64,000 nt of DNA from positions 1 through 64,000 of IMG/VR virus record IMGVR_UViG_3300032050_013007; one strand, written 5' to 3'. Each line of letters starts with the position of its first letter. The first letter of the stretch is position 1. This DNA is from a virus. The translations under genes were made by a program, and so were the position numbers. The notes below the pieces were generated by a model. That model saw only the letters and a program-made list of their open reading frames with translations. It was not told where the DNA came from and did no database searches. Shown piece after piece: positions 27,501-35,274 of the stretch.

Positions 27501-30500
27501 CCGATTTGAGGATTATTAGGTTCACCACATAATCTAAATGCTATATTATTTGATAACGCATCCCATTTTGGGTCGGACTCACATGTATTTTCAATAGAAT
27601 ACTCAACCTCAACGGTTTTTTCAAATTCAAACTCAGTAGATATTGAATACGAAAATACTTCCTCAGAATAAATAACAATATTAGTAAATTCACTAACCCC
27701 GACATAATCTGAATATTCATCGTCAATAACAACTTTAGTTGACCCTGATATAGTACCCGCAGATATCGTTATACTCGAATTTATTGTGGTTATTTCACCA
27801 TTAAGTTTTGGTAAAAGATTTGTAAAAGTTATTATAGTGTTTGTTTGTTGGATAGAATCTGAGACTATTTTGAATTCGGCAATAAATGAACCTGAAGAAT
27901 AATCGGCTAATAGATTAAAAGAAGAAGAATTTAATAATCCTAAATTTATACAACTTTGTATTTGTGAAAACCCTTCAGATACTATTGGTCCATTTGAATA
28001 TACTTGGGTTATGGTATTAGGGAAAGTTATTCTAAATGTACTTGGTGGAGTACTTTTTCTTTGTAGATATAATTCGTTATTATATACAAATAAATTACCT
28101 GAATTAATTGTTGAATTTATTGAGGTTATATCTATTTCAGCTTCGGAACCTCCTGAAAAATTGTATTGAGTTAAATAAGTTTTTGACAAAACATTATTTC
28201 TACTCAAAATTAAATATTTACCTCCCGTGGTGTATAACAAACTTCCGTTAGGTATTCTACCAGTTGGTAAACTAAATAAAATAGTTGTGGATGTTATTGT
28301 GGATGAAGTTAAAGTAACTCTGATTAATTGATTAGAGTTATTAAAGGTTACAATTGTTTCATCGTCAATAGCAAAAATTGGACTAGTTGCCGCATTACTA
28401 ATACCCGAACTATAGGTGTAATTTGCAACATTAGTACCACTAAAAGTTGGAGAGTTTGAATAAGAGAATTTCCTTATAACACCTGAACCTCTTACAAATA
28501 TAAAGTTATTAGTTATTGCAATTGATTGTGATGAAGACAGTCTTGTTCCAATATTTAAATAAGTTATAGTATTACTTGAATAGTTGTACGTATATATAAG
28601 CCCTGTTTGAGTATCTACCGCAACAATTGCACAAGAATCTATAGTGGTGTTAGGACATCCATTTACATCACAAGAACCTACAGAAACCGCAAACGATGTT
28701 GATGCGGTATATAGATTACTAGAGACACAAGCCTGTAAAACACCACCAGCAACAATTGATTGTTGTATTGGTGGACTTATTAATTGACATGGCTGGTAGG
28801 TAACTGTAACTGAATTTGTACTTCCAGTATTAAAAAATCTAACACAATTACAATCTAAAAGTGACGGTATACTTGGTGTATTAGTTGGAGTTAAAGTTGT
28901 GGTTGGTGTTATAGTTTTGGTTATAGTAGTAGTCGGAGTTAAAGTCGTGGTTGGAGTATTAGTTAAGGTTATATTTGTTGTTGGTGTTTGAGATGGGGTA
29001 GTTATAGGTGTTGATGTCTTTGTGTTAGTTATTGTTGGGGTTATTGTTGTTGTAGGAGTTTGAGATAAACTTAAATTAGTTGTATTGGTTATTGTTGTTG
29101 TAGGAGTTGGCGTAACTTTTGTTAATGTTGGAGTTTTTGTTAATGTTCTAGTAGGAGTTGGGGTTTGTGTTGATGTTCTAGTAGGAGTTGGCGTAACTTT
29201 TGTTAATGTTGGAGTTTTTGTTTGTGTTCTAGTAGGAGTTGGGGTAACTTTTGTTAATGTTGGAGTTTTTGTTAATGTTGGAGTTTTTGTTTGTGTTCTA
29301 GTAGGAGTTGGGGTAACTTTTGTTAATGTTGGAGTTTTTGTTAATGTTGGAGTTTTTGTTTGTGTTCTAGTAGGAGTTGGTGTAGGTGTTGGTGTTGTTA
29401 GAGTGCTAGTCGGTGTTGGAGTTACTGAAGTTTGTGTTTGTGTTATAGTTTGAGTTGGTGTAATTGATATTGACGGGATAGAAAAATTATTTATTCTGAA
29501 TACCTTAACCCATCCGTTGTTGCCGGGGGTTTGTATAGACAAATTAATTTGGTCAAACGGTATTGAGGATGTAACTAAGATTCTAACTTGTCCTCCATCT
29601 CCATTTGGAATACTGGCACACTGTAACCCACCTGAAATTTGATTTTGGGAATACTGTAACCCGCAACATCCTCCACACAATGATGCCGTAGTTGTTCCGC
29701 TATTAGCACTAAACGTCAATATGTCAGCGTTTTGTAAATTACTGAATTCGAACGTAATACTTGATAGTTGAGTTGAGGAGCTCATCGTATAATTACCATA
29801 CAACCCACCATTAGGTATTATTGAAGGTTGGGCGGCAACTGTAGTAATTGACGTGCAGTTAAATGAAACAAATGAAAATTGAGCACTTGGTGAATAGGTA
29901 TTAGTTGATGTTCTAACAAAACTAACGTTATTTATAACCGTAGTAGACGTAAACGGAAGGGCAACGTCATAAATTTTAAGACATGGTGAGTTAGATGTTT
30001 GGGTTGGGGTTGGAGTTGGTTTTGTTGGTGTTGGTGTAGTATATGTAGGTGTAATAGTTTTAGTAGGAGTGTTTGTTGGTGTGGGTGTCTGTGTCACTAT
30101 TGAACCTAAACAACTTAGTCCGTTAATATAATCAACCATTCTTCTCTGTGGTTGAGGTCCCAATATAAACTGCATTGTATTCCCATACGACATAATGGTT
30201 GCACCTGATGAAATACATCCTTGTCCGGCGGGGTTCAATATACTAGTGGTACAATCACAGTTACTTCCAGTGCCTCCATCACAACAATCTAAACAACAAT
30301 TACCATAAGTTGTAGTACTGGCACTTGTAAATGAACAATTCCAATTCGAAGCAAAAGTATGGTACGATGTAAAATTATGTCCTATCTCATGAACCGCAGC
30401 TGCGACATTCCAACAATTATTGGAGTTATAATACGGGTTACTACCAAAATTGGTTACATAACCCTCAGGAGGTGGAGTTCCAGGAGTGGTACTTGTTAAA

Positions 30501-32530
30501 CGCAATTGATGCGCCGCAAATGTCTTATTAGGGTTACACACACCACCAACGTACGCAATACTTTTTCTAGAACTACCGGTACTGGGCCAATTACCTGTTA
30601 ATAACATTGCAATATCTCCATTAAAGGTGATATTATTATTAAGATAATAATCTCTATAGTTACTTAGAAAACAATTATTTGATGTTGTTGCAGTACATCC
30701 GCAACAATAACGGTACGGAGAAGCTCCACTTGTCCAAATCTTAAGCTCATTTAAAGTAACACTTATTCCATCGGCCGCAAATACTGATGCGACTGAGTTA
30801 AACATTGATGTAACCCAACTAACTGTAGTACTTTCTGTACCGTAATATAAAAAAATATCATAGTCACATTCCCAAAAACACTTAACATTTTTTGTAGCAA
30901 CTGTGGTTACATATGAATTTAAATTATTAGGGTCTATATTTTCTAAAATTATGTTATCTAAATTATTTGAAACTAAATCCCCAGCAGGAGAAAAATAACT
31001 TAGTACATCTTCTTGATTATCAACTACGGAACAGTCAAAGTTTATTGGTTCATAATTTTCTAAACAATGGTGAGTATCTCCGCTAATATTGTTTACATCA
31101 ATTTTCATAGTACCATCGGCAATCAAACCGCTAATACCATCTTTAGTAAAAATTATTGAGGCATTTGAATCCTGTTTACCCTCGATAATACCGTCATAGT
31201 ATTCTCCTAACTCAACATCTAAAATTTCTCCAAATTCATTGGTAACTCTAAAAGAATCCGATAATATCTTCTTTCTAACTAAATTTAATTTAACACTATA
31301 ATCTTTAACGGGTAACTCGACACTCAATTTTTTAGGTTTATCCGTTAATACGGATTCTAAAAATTTTTTATTAGTTTCAAAAACAGAGTTACCGTGAATT
31401 TTACTAATTAATTGTACTTCCTCTAAAATAACTAAATCAGTTGTATTACCAGTACTACAAGTGTGTTTCTTACATTCCCAACCACATGTTTGACAAGTAT
31501 CTACGCAAGTATCACATATTGATGTTGGTTGACAACCACAATTAATTTGTTTTGATAATACACCACCGCAAATATCACAACCATAATTAACATGAGGGTC
31601 ATGAATATCGTTTTCTGACCTTGGAGGATAAACATATATACATCTTCCATTTGTAAAATTATTTCCACAACAAGAACAAGTTTCAATACATGTTAACTCA
31701 GAAGTCACCCTTGAGTATCCGGTGAATGTTGTTGGGCTTCCGTCCGCATGGTGATAAAATTTATTTTCAGCTCTAGCACCCAAATAAAAAAATATGTTTT
31801 TATTATTAGGGTATATTTGATTTAAAGTAGTCTCTCCTGAATTGGGTGAATATTCATCAAACAATCTAGGTTTTAAAATCATCTCAACAGTCCAACCTTT
31901 ATTTACTCTTTCAGGTAAAATGTCGTAATCATATCCAAATAATTTATAAAATCCTTGATAGAATCCACCATATAGTTCATGATAATAACCCGCGTAATCA
32001 TCCCTTTTAGTTACTACTTCATATAGAACTTTCTCATTAAATCCTGAAAATCTAAAGTTTGGTAAATCAGTATTTGATTTAACCTGAAACATTTTAAATC
32101 TTCTATCAAAATGATTTCTACTAAATTTAATACTTGAATTAAAAATACCATTGGTAAAATAAATTGTTTGGTCGGTCATACCGGTCACCAAACCGTTATC
32201 AATACCCGTCAAACCAATATCACAGGTTGAACCTGATAATATACAATTTAAATCCTCATCTTCAGGATTATAATAATTTTGAGAAACAAAAATATTATAT
32301 GGGTTATATACTCCATAATATAAGGTAATATCTTGTACAGTATTGGTATCATTTATATCAATATAAATTGGTAACTTATTACCATAAGTTTGAGCAATTA
32401 GATAAGGAGAGAATACTACCTCTTGATTAAACCCCGTTTCATCGGAAGTTAAAGAGATATCTGTAAAATCCAAAGTGAATTTAGGGTACAGATTTGGATA
32501 TACGTATTGATTAATATTCTGCCTCGCCAT
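24515..32530 (-). CDS. Giant virion protein with metzincin protease motif and Thr-Pro-rich arms
   Basis: The 2671-aa protein has an N-terminal virion-type domain (about 1-270), a Cys-rich stretch with several C-x-x-C pairs (about 277-357) and a zinc-protease domain with HEIGHNFTSYH at 714-724. The Met-turn TIMSYG lies near 778-783. HExxHxxxxxH plus a Met-turn defines metzincins, and the surroundings resemble M12-type reprolysin-like enzymes. Thr-Pro-rich mucin-like arms occupy about 809-845, 1022-1221, 1961-2386 and 2456-2531, separated by globular beta domains, one with lectin-like character (about 1590-1930). There is no signal peptide. It is probably a long fibre or baseplate-attached protein that cleaves or binds surface proteins. 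It is the largest gene here and has a TATTTAT motif 10 bases upstream. Confidence 0.8.
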   Translation of the reverse strand: MARQNINQYVYPNLYPKFTLDFTDISLTSDETGFNQEVVFSPYLIAQTYGNKLPIYIDINDTNTVQDITLYYGVYNPYNIFVSQNYYNPEDEDLNCILSGSTCDIGLTGIDNGLVTGMTDQTIYFTNGIFNSSIKFSRNHFDRRFKMFQVKSNTDLPNFRFSGFNEKVLYEVVTKRDDYAGYYHELYGGFYQGFYKLFGYDYDILPERVNKGWTVEMILKPRLFDEYSPNSGETTLNQIYPNNKNIFFYLGARAENKFYHHADGSPTTFTGYSRVTSELTCIETCSCCGNNFTNGRCIYVYPPRSENDIHDPHVNYGCDICGGVLSKQINCGCQPTSICDTCVDTCQTCGWECKKHTCSTGNTTDLVILEEVQLISKIHGNSVFETNKKFLESVLTDKPKKLSVELPVKDYSVKLNLVRKKILSDSFRVTNEFGEILDVELGEYYDGIIEGKQDSNASIIFTKDGISGLIADGTMKIDVNNISGDTHHCLENYEPINFDCSVVDNQEDVLSYFSPAGDLVSNNLDNIILENIDPNNLNSYVTTVATKNVKCFWECDYDIFLYYGTESTTVSWVTSMFNSVASVFAADGISVTLNELKIWTSGASPYRYCCGCTATTSNNCFLSNYRDYYLNNNITFNGDIAMLLTGNWPSTGSSRKSIAYVGGVCNPNKTFAAHQLRLTSTTPGTPPPEGYVTNFGSNPYYNSNNCWNVAAAVHEIGHNFTSYHTFASNWNCSFTSASTTTYGNCCLDCCDGGTGSNCDCTTSILNPAGQGCISSGATIMSYGNTMQFILGPQPQRRMVDYINGLSCLGSIVTQTPTPTNTPTKTITPTYTTPTPTKPTPTPTQTSNSPCLKIYDVALPFTSTTVINNVSFVRTSTNTYSPSAQFSFVSFNCTSITTVAAQPSIIPNGGLYGNYTMSSSTQLSSITFEFSNLQNADILTFSANSGTTTASLCGGCCGLQYSQNQISGGLQCASIPNGDGGQVRILVTSSIPFDQINLSIQTPGNNGWVKVFRINNFSIPSISITPTQTITQTQTSVTPTPTSTLTTPTPTPTPTRTQTKTPTLTKTPTLTKVTPTPTRTQTKTPTLTKTPTLTKVTPTPTRTQTKTPTLTKVTPTPTRTSTQTPTPTRTLTKTPTLTKVTPTPTTTITNTTNLSLSQTPTTTITPTITNTKTSTPITTPSQTPTTNITLTNTPTTTLTPTTTITKTITPTTTLTPTNTPSIPSLLDCNCVRFFNTGSTNSVTVTYQPCQLISPPIQQSIVAGGVLQACVSSNLYTASTSFAVSVGSCDVNGCPNTTIDSCAIVAVDTQTGLIYTYNYSSNTITYLNIGTRLSSSQSIAITNNFIFVRGSGVIRKFSYSNSPTFSGTNVANYTYSSGISNAATSPIFAIDDETIVTFNNSNQLIRVTLTSSTITSTTILFSLPTGRIPNGSLLYTTGGKYLILSRNNVLSKTYLTQYNFSGGSEAEIDITSINSTINSGNLFVYNNELYLQRKSTPPSTFRITFPNTITQVYSNGPIVSEGFSQIQSCINLGLLNSSSFNLLADYSSGSFIAEFKIVSDSIQQTNTIITFTNLLPKLNGEITTINSSITISAGTISGSTKVVIDDEYSDYVGVSEFTNIVIYSEEVFSYSISTEFEFEKTVEVEYSIENTCESDPKWDALSNNIAFRLCGEPNNPQIGVRVLRFTGGCETTGTCSNSGVSYTTGYTVIDYCSPPIYPYCESINPAYLDEEHWFQVDFVWERYTWLDVCDLYYRGGLGDITEKQLLQSLANNSVALISPPYTRGTEDLEVEIVQLNEKWLIDEHYRKGRLKIYINGRIFYTIEDFEEIIPRALNTDKEKQIGVPFNMSWGGGTQGLRENLTFISCSGKTGPYQQDPECLPTVDLTGTTLSGLTTNILLEQNFAGTFEGGISQFRFYVEPLSAPEVKHNFQLRSTQFRMFNPDCPDCKVSACTPSDFEFVVIPTTPTPTPTMTITSTVTQTNTQTNTQTPTNTKTPNQTPTQTITNTITRTNDITPTVTPTVTKTPTVTKTQTSTAEPTNTQTKTPTVTPTNTKTPTATTTQTTTVEPTKTQTKTPTQTNTPTPTYIPYEPIAISPAPTKTPAKTPASTPTLTQTVTITKTVTRTLDPTKTPDKTPLPSPTTTVTNTSSHTPTLTIGLTNTPTPTITKTPTNTVTLTQTKTQTNTPEPTKTQTKTPTKTPTLTPTNTITPTVTKTNIPERAPESPTPTNTGTKTPTPTKTPTKTIEPTNTPTNTITPTKSMASTPTVTKTPTNSVEVTKTPTNTITPTKTTTSTPMVTKTPTKTIEPTKTLTPTNTITQTLTKSIAATKTPTPTYTPTNSITPSVTITKTQTPTKTQTPSISVSITPSNTITKTPTITPTKTKTPTPTKTSVCCTTWYLYAGGSSQPQTFEIVYCDSSTGSVSLTGTESYTVSCASSVVRTTGVSGTITSNPGCICSSSTPTQTPTQTNTPTNTVTKTITPTKTITPTNTKTPTVTLTNTKTPTVTPTNTKTPTVTRTQTPTKTITKTPTNTPTKTPECNLSPAQYISGFTGISIINPINGTTFACKSFPGAALLLPCWEAWWCAGANQAQVQYATGYPTGIIDLYQTPSTRVYAQPNCVCAYPFNNPQLLFVTDYDLLAGTGIYFSCTTTCELKPSNSFGPLFPSDCSTGPGI
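29085..29453 (-). repeat. Imperfect tandem repeats in the Thr-Pro arm of the giant protein
   Basis: Short units, most clearly about 50-70 bases containing ctagtaggagttgg and aacttttgttaatgttggag, recur at least four times in this stretch. They encode TPTPTRTQTKTPTLTKV-type peptides. Insertions of an 18-base sub-unit distinguish the copies. The repeats keep the reading frame and look like slippage or recombination products. Confidence 0.75.
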
Positions 32531-32540
32531 ACTTTTTCAA

Positions 32541-32547
32541 ATAAATA
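32541..32547 (-). promoter_or_regulatory. Putative late promoter motif TATTTAT
   Basis: TATTTAT lies on the minus strand 10 bases upstream of the giant gene start at 32530, within a 49-base divergent interval. Confidence 0.4.
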
Positions 32548-32560
32548 CCTTGTTTCAAAG

Positions 32561-32567
32561 TATTTAT
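32561..32567 (+). promoter_or_regulatory. Putative late promoter motif TATTTAT
   Basis: TATTTAT lies on the plus strand 12 bases upstream of the ATG at 32580. With the minus-strand copy at 32541-32547 it gives a compact back-to-back pair. Confidence 0.4.
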
Positions 32568-32579
32568 TTAATAAAAACT

Positions 32580-33425
32580 ATGATAAGTTATAACAAAGAA
32601 TACTTTAAGAACAATATGTATTTCTTCTTGAAAGATAGGGGAGATAAAATTTCTTTGTACTATTCAATTGCAGATAATTTAGTGGAATCTAGAAAAAAAG
32701 ATGAAAAAAAAGATTTCAATAAAAAAGACGAAAAAAAATTAAAATCAATTATCCATAAATTTTTAAATTCACCTAAAAAAGTATCTAAAAAAGAAATAGA
32801 TAAAGAACTTAATGATGTTGAAAACGATGGAGAAATGAATGAACTTATCGATATTGATGGTACGTTCCTGAATTCAAAAGTACCTTTTTTAGATATGAAA
32901 CAACACCCTAGAAAAACTATGGACCAAACAGTTTCTATGTCAAGAGTAACTAATGACCCAGTAACTAGAGGTTATCGTGTTTATTGGGGTGAGGGTGAGG
33001 AAAAGGATGATAACGTTGTTAGTGAGGTTGACTACTCAGACGCATTTGGATATGAAGAAACAAAGGATAAAGATTATAAGGACACTGTTAAAATATTGAA
33101 AAAAATGGGTTCTGATAATGCCGAGGAAAGAGCAGTTGAGATGGGTAAGAGCCCTAAACTAGATAAGAAGAGAAAGAAAGGCGCTTTTGTTAGACAAAGA
33201 TTATCAGAAAAAGATACAATTGAAGAAGAACAGAAAAAAGCTATGATGAAGATGGTTGAGGATATATTGGCCAAAAAATCAAAGGACTCTTCCGATGTCG
33301 TTAGTAAAAACGAAACACCTATTAGTAAAATCTTAATGAAAAATTTACAGTCAATTAAAAAATTGGCGGAGCGTGAAGGAATTAATATAAATCAACTTAT
33401 TAAAGCTCTTAAATCAAGTGAATAA
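32580..33425 (+). CDS. Charged phage protein of unknown function
   Basis: The protein has 281 residues from the ATG at 32580; an upstream in-frame TTG at 32550 is rejected because it would overlap the promoter motif. It starts MISYNKEYFKNNMYFFLKDR, then has a Lys/Asp/Glu-rich helical stretch, a conserved-looking central part (NSKVPFLDMKQHPRKTMDQT, RGYRVYWGEGEE, VDYSDAFGYEE) and a helical basic C-terminal part (SKILMKNLQSIKKLAER). The composition suits a scaffold, a core protein or a DNA-binding structural protein. It leads a five-gene plus-strand unit that ends at the terminator at 35193. The family is not recognised. Confidence 0.6.
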   Translation: MISYNKEYFKNNMYFFLKDRGDKISLYYSIADNLVESRKKDEKKDFNKKDEKKLKSIIHKFLNSPKKVSKKEIDKELNDVENDGEMNELIDIDGTFLNSKVPFLDMKQHPRKTMDQTVSMSRVTNDPVTRGYRVYWGEGEEKDDNVVSEVDYSDAFGYEETKDKDYKDTVKILKKMGSDNAEERAVEMGKSPKLDKKRKKGAFVRQRLSEKDTIEEEQKKAMMKMVEDILAKKSKDSSDVVSKNETPISKILMKNLQSIKKLAEREGININQLIKALKSSE

Positions 33426-33888
33426 AGACCTATACGGAAAAAAAGTACCATTACCAGAGGATGTCCTAATTTATCTAGGTCAATGTCACGACGCTGCGGT
33501 TGGGGCTGACGACTCAACCGAAGGGTATAAAAGAAATAAGGAATTAAGAGATAGTGGAGAAGTAACCTACCAACAATTAAAAAGAATGAAAAATTTCTTC
33601 GATAGTTTTAATGGTCATGAGAACGATTTACCATTTATTTTAAATGGTGGTCACTATGTTAAAGGTTGGGTCGATAAAACACTGGGTTCGATGAGAGACG
33701 GAGTTGATTTGGGTAAAGAAGTAAAATCTGAAGTTTTACCTAATCAATACATTGCTCCTCACGAAAAAGAAGGTCTAAAAAATATAAATAGGCCAAGTAA
33801 AAGTCATAGTACGAACGCAGACCAATATAATTTGGAAATAACCGAGAATTTAAAAAGAATAAATGATTTAATTAAAAAAATAATATAA
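33418..33888 (+). CDS. Unknown conserved-type phage protein
   Basis: The 156-aa protein starts at a GTG that overlaps the end of the preceding gene by 8 bases. It contains PEDVLIYLGQCHDAAVGADD, a helical stretch RMKNFFDSFNG, the motif FILNGGHYVKGWVDKTLGSM and a polar C-terminal helix. The ordered, motif-like middle suggests a real conserved family, but I do not know it. Co-translation with its neighbours suggests a shared assembly role. Confidence 0.6.
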   Translation: MNKDLYGKKVPLPEDVLIYLGQCHDAAVGADDSTEGYKRNKELRDSGEVTYQQLKRMKNFFDSFNGHENDLPFILNGGHYVKGWVDKTLGSMRDGVDLGKEVKSEVLPNQYIAPHEKEGLKNINRPSKSHSTNADQYNLEITENLKRINDLIKKII

Positions 33889-33889
33889 C

Positions 33890-34186
33890 ATGGCACAGAG
33901 AGAACCTTTAAATTTTGAGCAACCGAATAATGAGTTGTCACAAATTGCCGAAATGGAAAGAAGAAAACTTCTACCTAAAAACGATTTTATTAAAGACGCT
34001 AATGAATATTCATCAGTTAATAAAGATGCAATTGCCGATGGTGACTCCTATGGTAAAGGAACTGGAATATTTTTAGATGTCTATAATCAACAAGCGGGGG
34101 CTATTCAAGATATCTTAGAAAGAAAGGCTGAGATAGTTATTAACGAATATAAAGCCAATAATCCTTACACAACACCTAGTGCATAA
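33890..34186 (+). CDS. Small unknown phage protein
   Basis: The 98-aa protein starts MAQREPLNFEQPNNELSQIA, a disordered N-terminus followed by a helix. It has a Gly/Asp/Ser-rich middle and a C-terminal helix QAGAIQDILERKAEIVINEY. Its stop overlaps the ATG of the next gene by one base. No signal peptide or known motif is seen. The size and position fit a small head or assembly protein. Confidence 0.55.
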   Translation: MAQREPLNFEQPNNELSQIAEMERRKLLPKNDFIKDANEYSSVNKDAIADGDSYGKGTGIFLDVYNQQAGAIQDILERKAEIVINEYKANNPYTTPSA

Positions 34187-34581
34187 TGAAACTTACGGAA
34201 ACCGTAAAATCATTAATATTAGAAGTCGCATCAATCGATTCGATTGTTGATGCAATTAAGAAAAAAAATAAAGTAATTATTTACTACGATGGGGATGAGC
34301 CAGGTGGTCGTGGTTTGAGACAAATAGAACCTGTTTGTTTTGGTTATAGTAAAGCGGATAATCCTGTTTTAAGAGCATGGGATGAGGAAGGAGCTTCTCA
34401 TACGGGATATAAGGGCGAACAACCTTTACCAGGTTGGAGATTATTCAGGGTTGATAAAATATTATCATTCAAACAAACAGGAGAAAAATTTAATACCGCG
34501 AGACCTGGTTATAATAATTCGGGAGATAAAAGTATGTTAAAAGTTATAATTAACGCTTCATTTGGCCCGGAACAACCTTAA
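34186..34581 (+). CDS. WYL-domain-like protein with capsid-signal-like N-terminus
   Basis: The protein has 131 residues. Residues about 16-100 follow the WYL-domain pattern: IVDAIKKKNKVIIYYDG (small beta-barrel start), LRQIEPVCFGY, NPVLRAWDEEG in place of the WYL strand, and WRLFRVDKILSF. WYL domains are SH3-like ligand- or nucleic-acid-sensing modules, usually fused to a DNA-binding domain, which is missing here. The N-terminus MKLTETVKSLILE resembles the short leader removed by T4-type prohead protease (see findings). It may be a virion or assembly protein that has reused the fold, or a small regulator. Confidence 0.6.
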   Translation: MKLTETVKSLILEVASIDSIVDAIKKKNKVIIYYDGDEPGGRGLRQIEPVCFGYSKADNPVLRAWDEEGASHTGYKGEQPLPGWRLFRVDKILSFKQTGEKFNTARPGYNNSGDKSMLKVIINASFGPEQP

Positions 34582-34592
34582 ATTTTATTATT

Positions 34593-35186
34593 ATGACAAA
34601 CGAAAATGATTTAATGAGAAAACTTATGATATCCAAACAGATAATGGATAAACATAGAGAATTACCTAGAAATACTAACGGAGATATTGGTTCAATATCC
34701 GAACAAAGAATTATGGCACCTGATTTACAAAATTTTGAATCGCCAAACGCCTCTTATAATATCCCACAAGAATTTATGCAGGAAAACGCCGCAACAAAAA
34801 TCCCAAAGTATGTTAATTCAAGTGACCGAATTATGTCGTCAAAATTACCTGACGCAATCAAACAACTGATGATTGAACATCCAATTAACCAACCAAATTC
34901 AATGTCAGGACCTACTTTGTCTGATGAGTTAGTTGAAAAAGCAGCAAGATTGATGGGAACTAGTGGCCAACAGACTCAAGAAAATACAATTCAAAGACCA
35001 ATACAAAAACAAACTGTTTCTGACAATAAAGAATTTAGACAAATGTTAAAGGAAGTTGTTAAAGAAGTACTATCTGAAAATGGTGTTATTGTCGAATCTA
35101 CTTCGAAATCAAATGATGTTTTTTCTTTTAAAGTAGGAAAACATATATTTGAAGGTAAAGTCACGAAAGTAAAAAAACTACAGTAA
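34593..35186 (+). CDS. Unknown phage protein, disordered N-part and C-terminal helix-beta module
   Basis: The protein has 197 residues. The first 130 or so are low in order (many Asn, Pro, Gln, Ser). A helix FRQMLKEVVKEVLSENG at about 149-165 is followed by a small beta domain (FSFKVGKHIFEGKVTKVKKL). The gene is the last of its unit and is followed within 10 bases by an intrinsic terminator. No family is recognised. The arrangement could fit a head-assembly or scaffold protein. Confidence 0.55.
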   Translation: MTNENDLMRKLMISKQIMDKHRELPRNTNGDIGSISEQRIMAPDLQNFESPNASYNIPQEFMQENAATKIPKYVNSSDRIMSSKLPDAIKQLMIEHPINQPNSMSGPTLSDELVEKAARLMGTSGQQTQENTIQRPIQKQTVSDNKEFRQMLKEVVKEVLSENGVIVESTSKSNDVFSFKVGKHIFEGKVTKVKKLQ

Positions 35187-35192
35187 AATTAA

Positions 35193-35214
35193 CCCCTCAA
35201 ATGAGGGGTTTTTT
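35193..35214 (+). terminator. Intrinsic terminator
   Basis: The stem CCCCTC/GAGGGG (35193-35198 with 35203-35208) has a 4-base loop and is followed by six T residues. It ends the plus-strand unit 32580-35186 and separates it from the sugar and nucleotide genes that follow. Confidence 0.9.
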
Positions 35215-35274
35215 GTTTTACATGGTTGATATTCTTTGTTTTTTGGTTTATAATTTTCACATATTATTTTAATT

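Noticed and set aside
29085-29453. CRISPR-like periodic repeats
   Set aside because: Units are imperfect, of variable length, in frame and translated; there are no unique spacers.
32550-32552. TTG start for the plus-strand gene at 32580
   Set aside because: It would overlap the promoter motif; the ATG at 32580 follows it with suitable spacing. TTG starts at 40029, 41417 and 46145 were rejected for similar reasons of overlap with the preceding gene.
35241-35263. Host-type promoter before the gene at 35275
   Set aside because: The TATTCTTTG has three bases instead of two between TA and TTTG and lacks a TTTG at proper distance.
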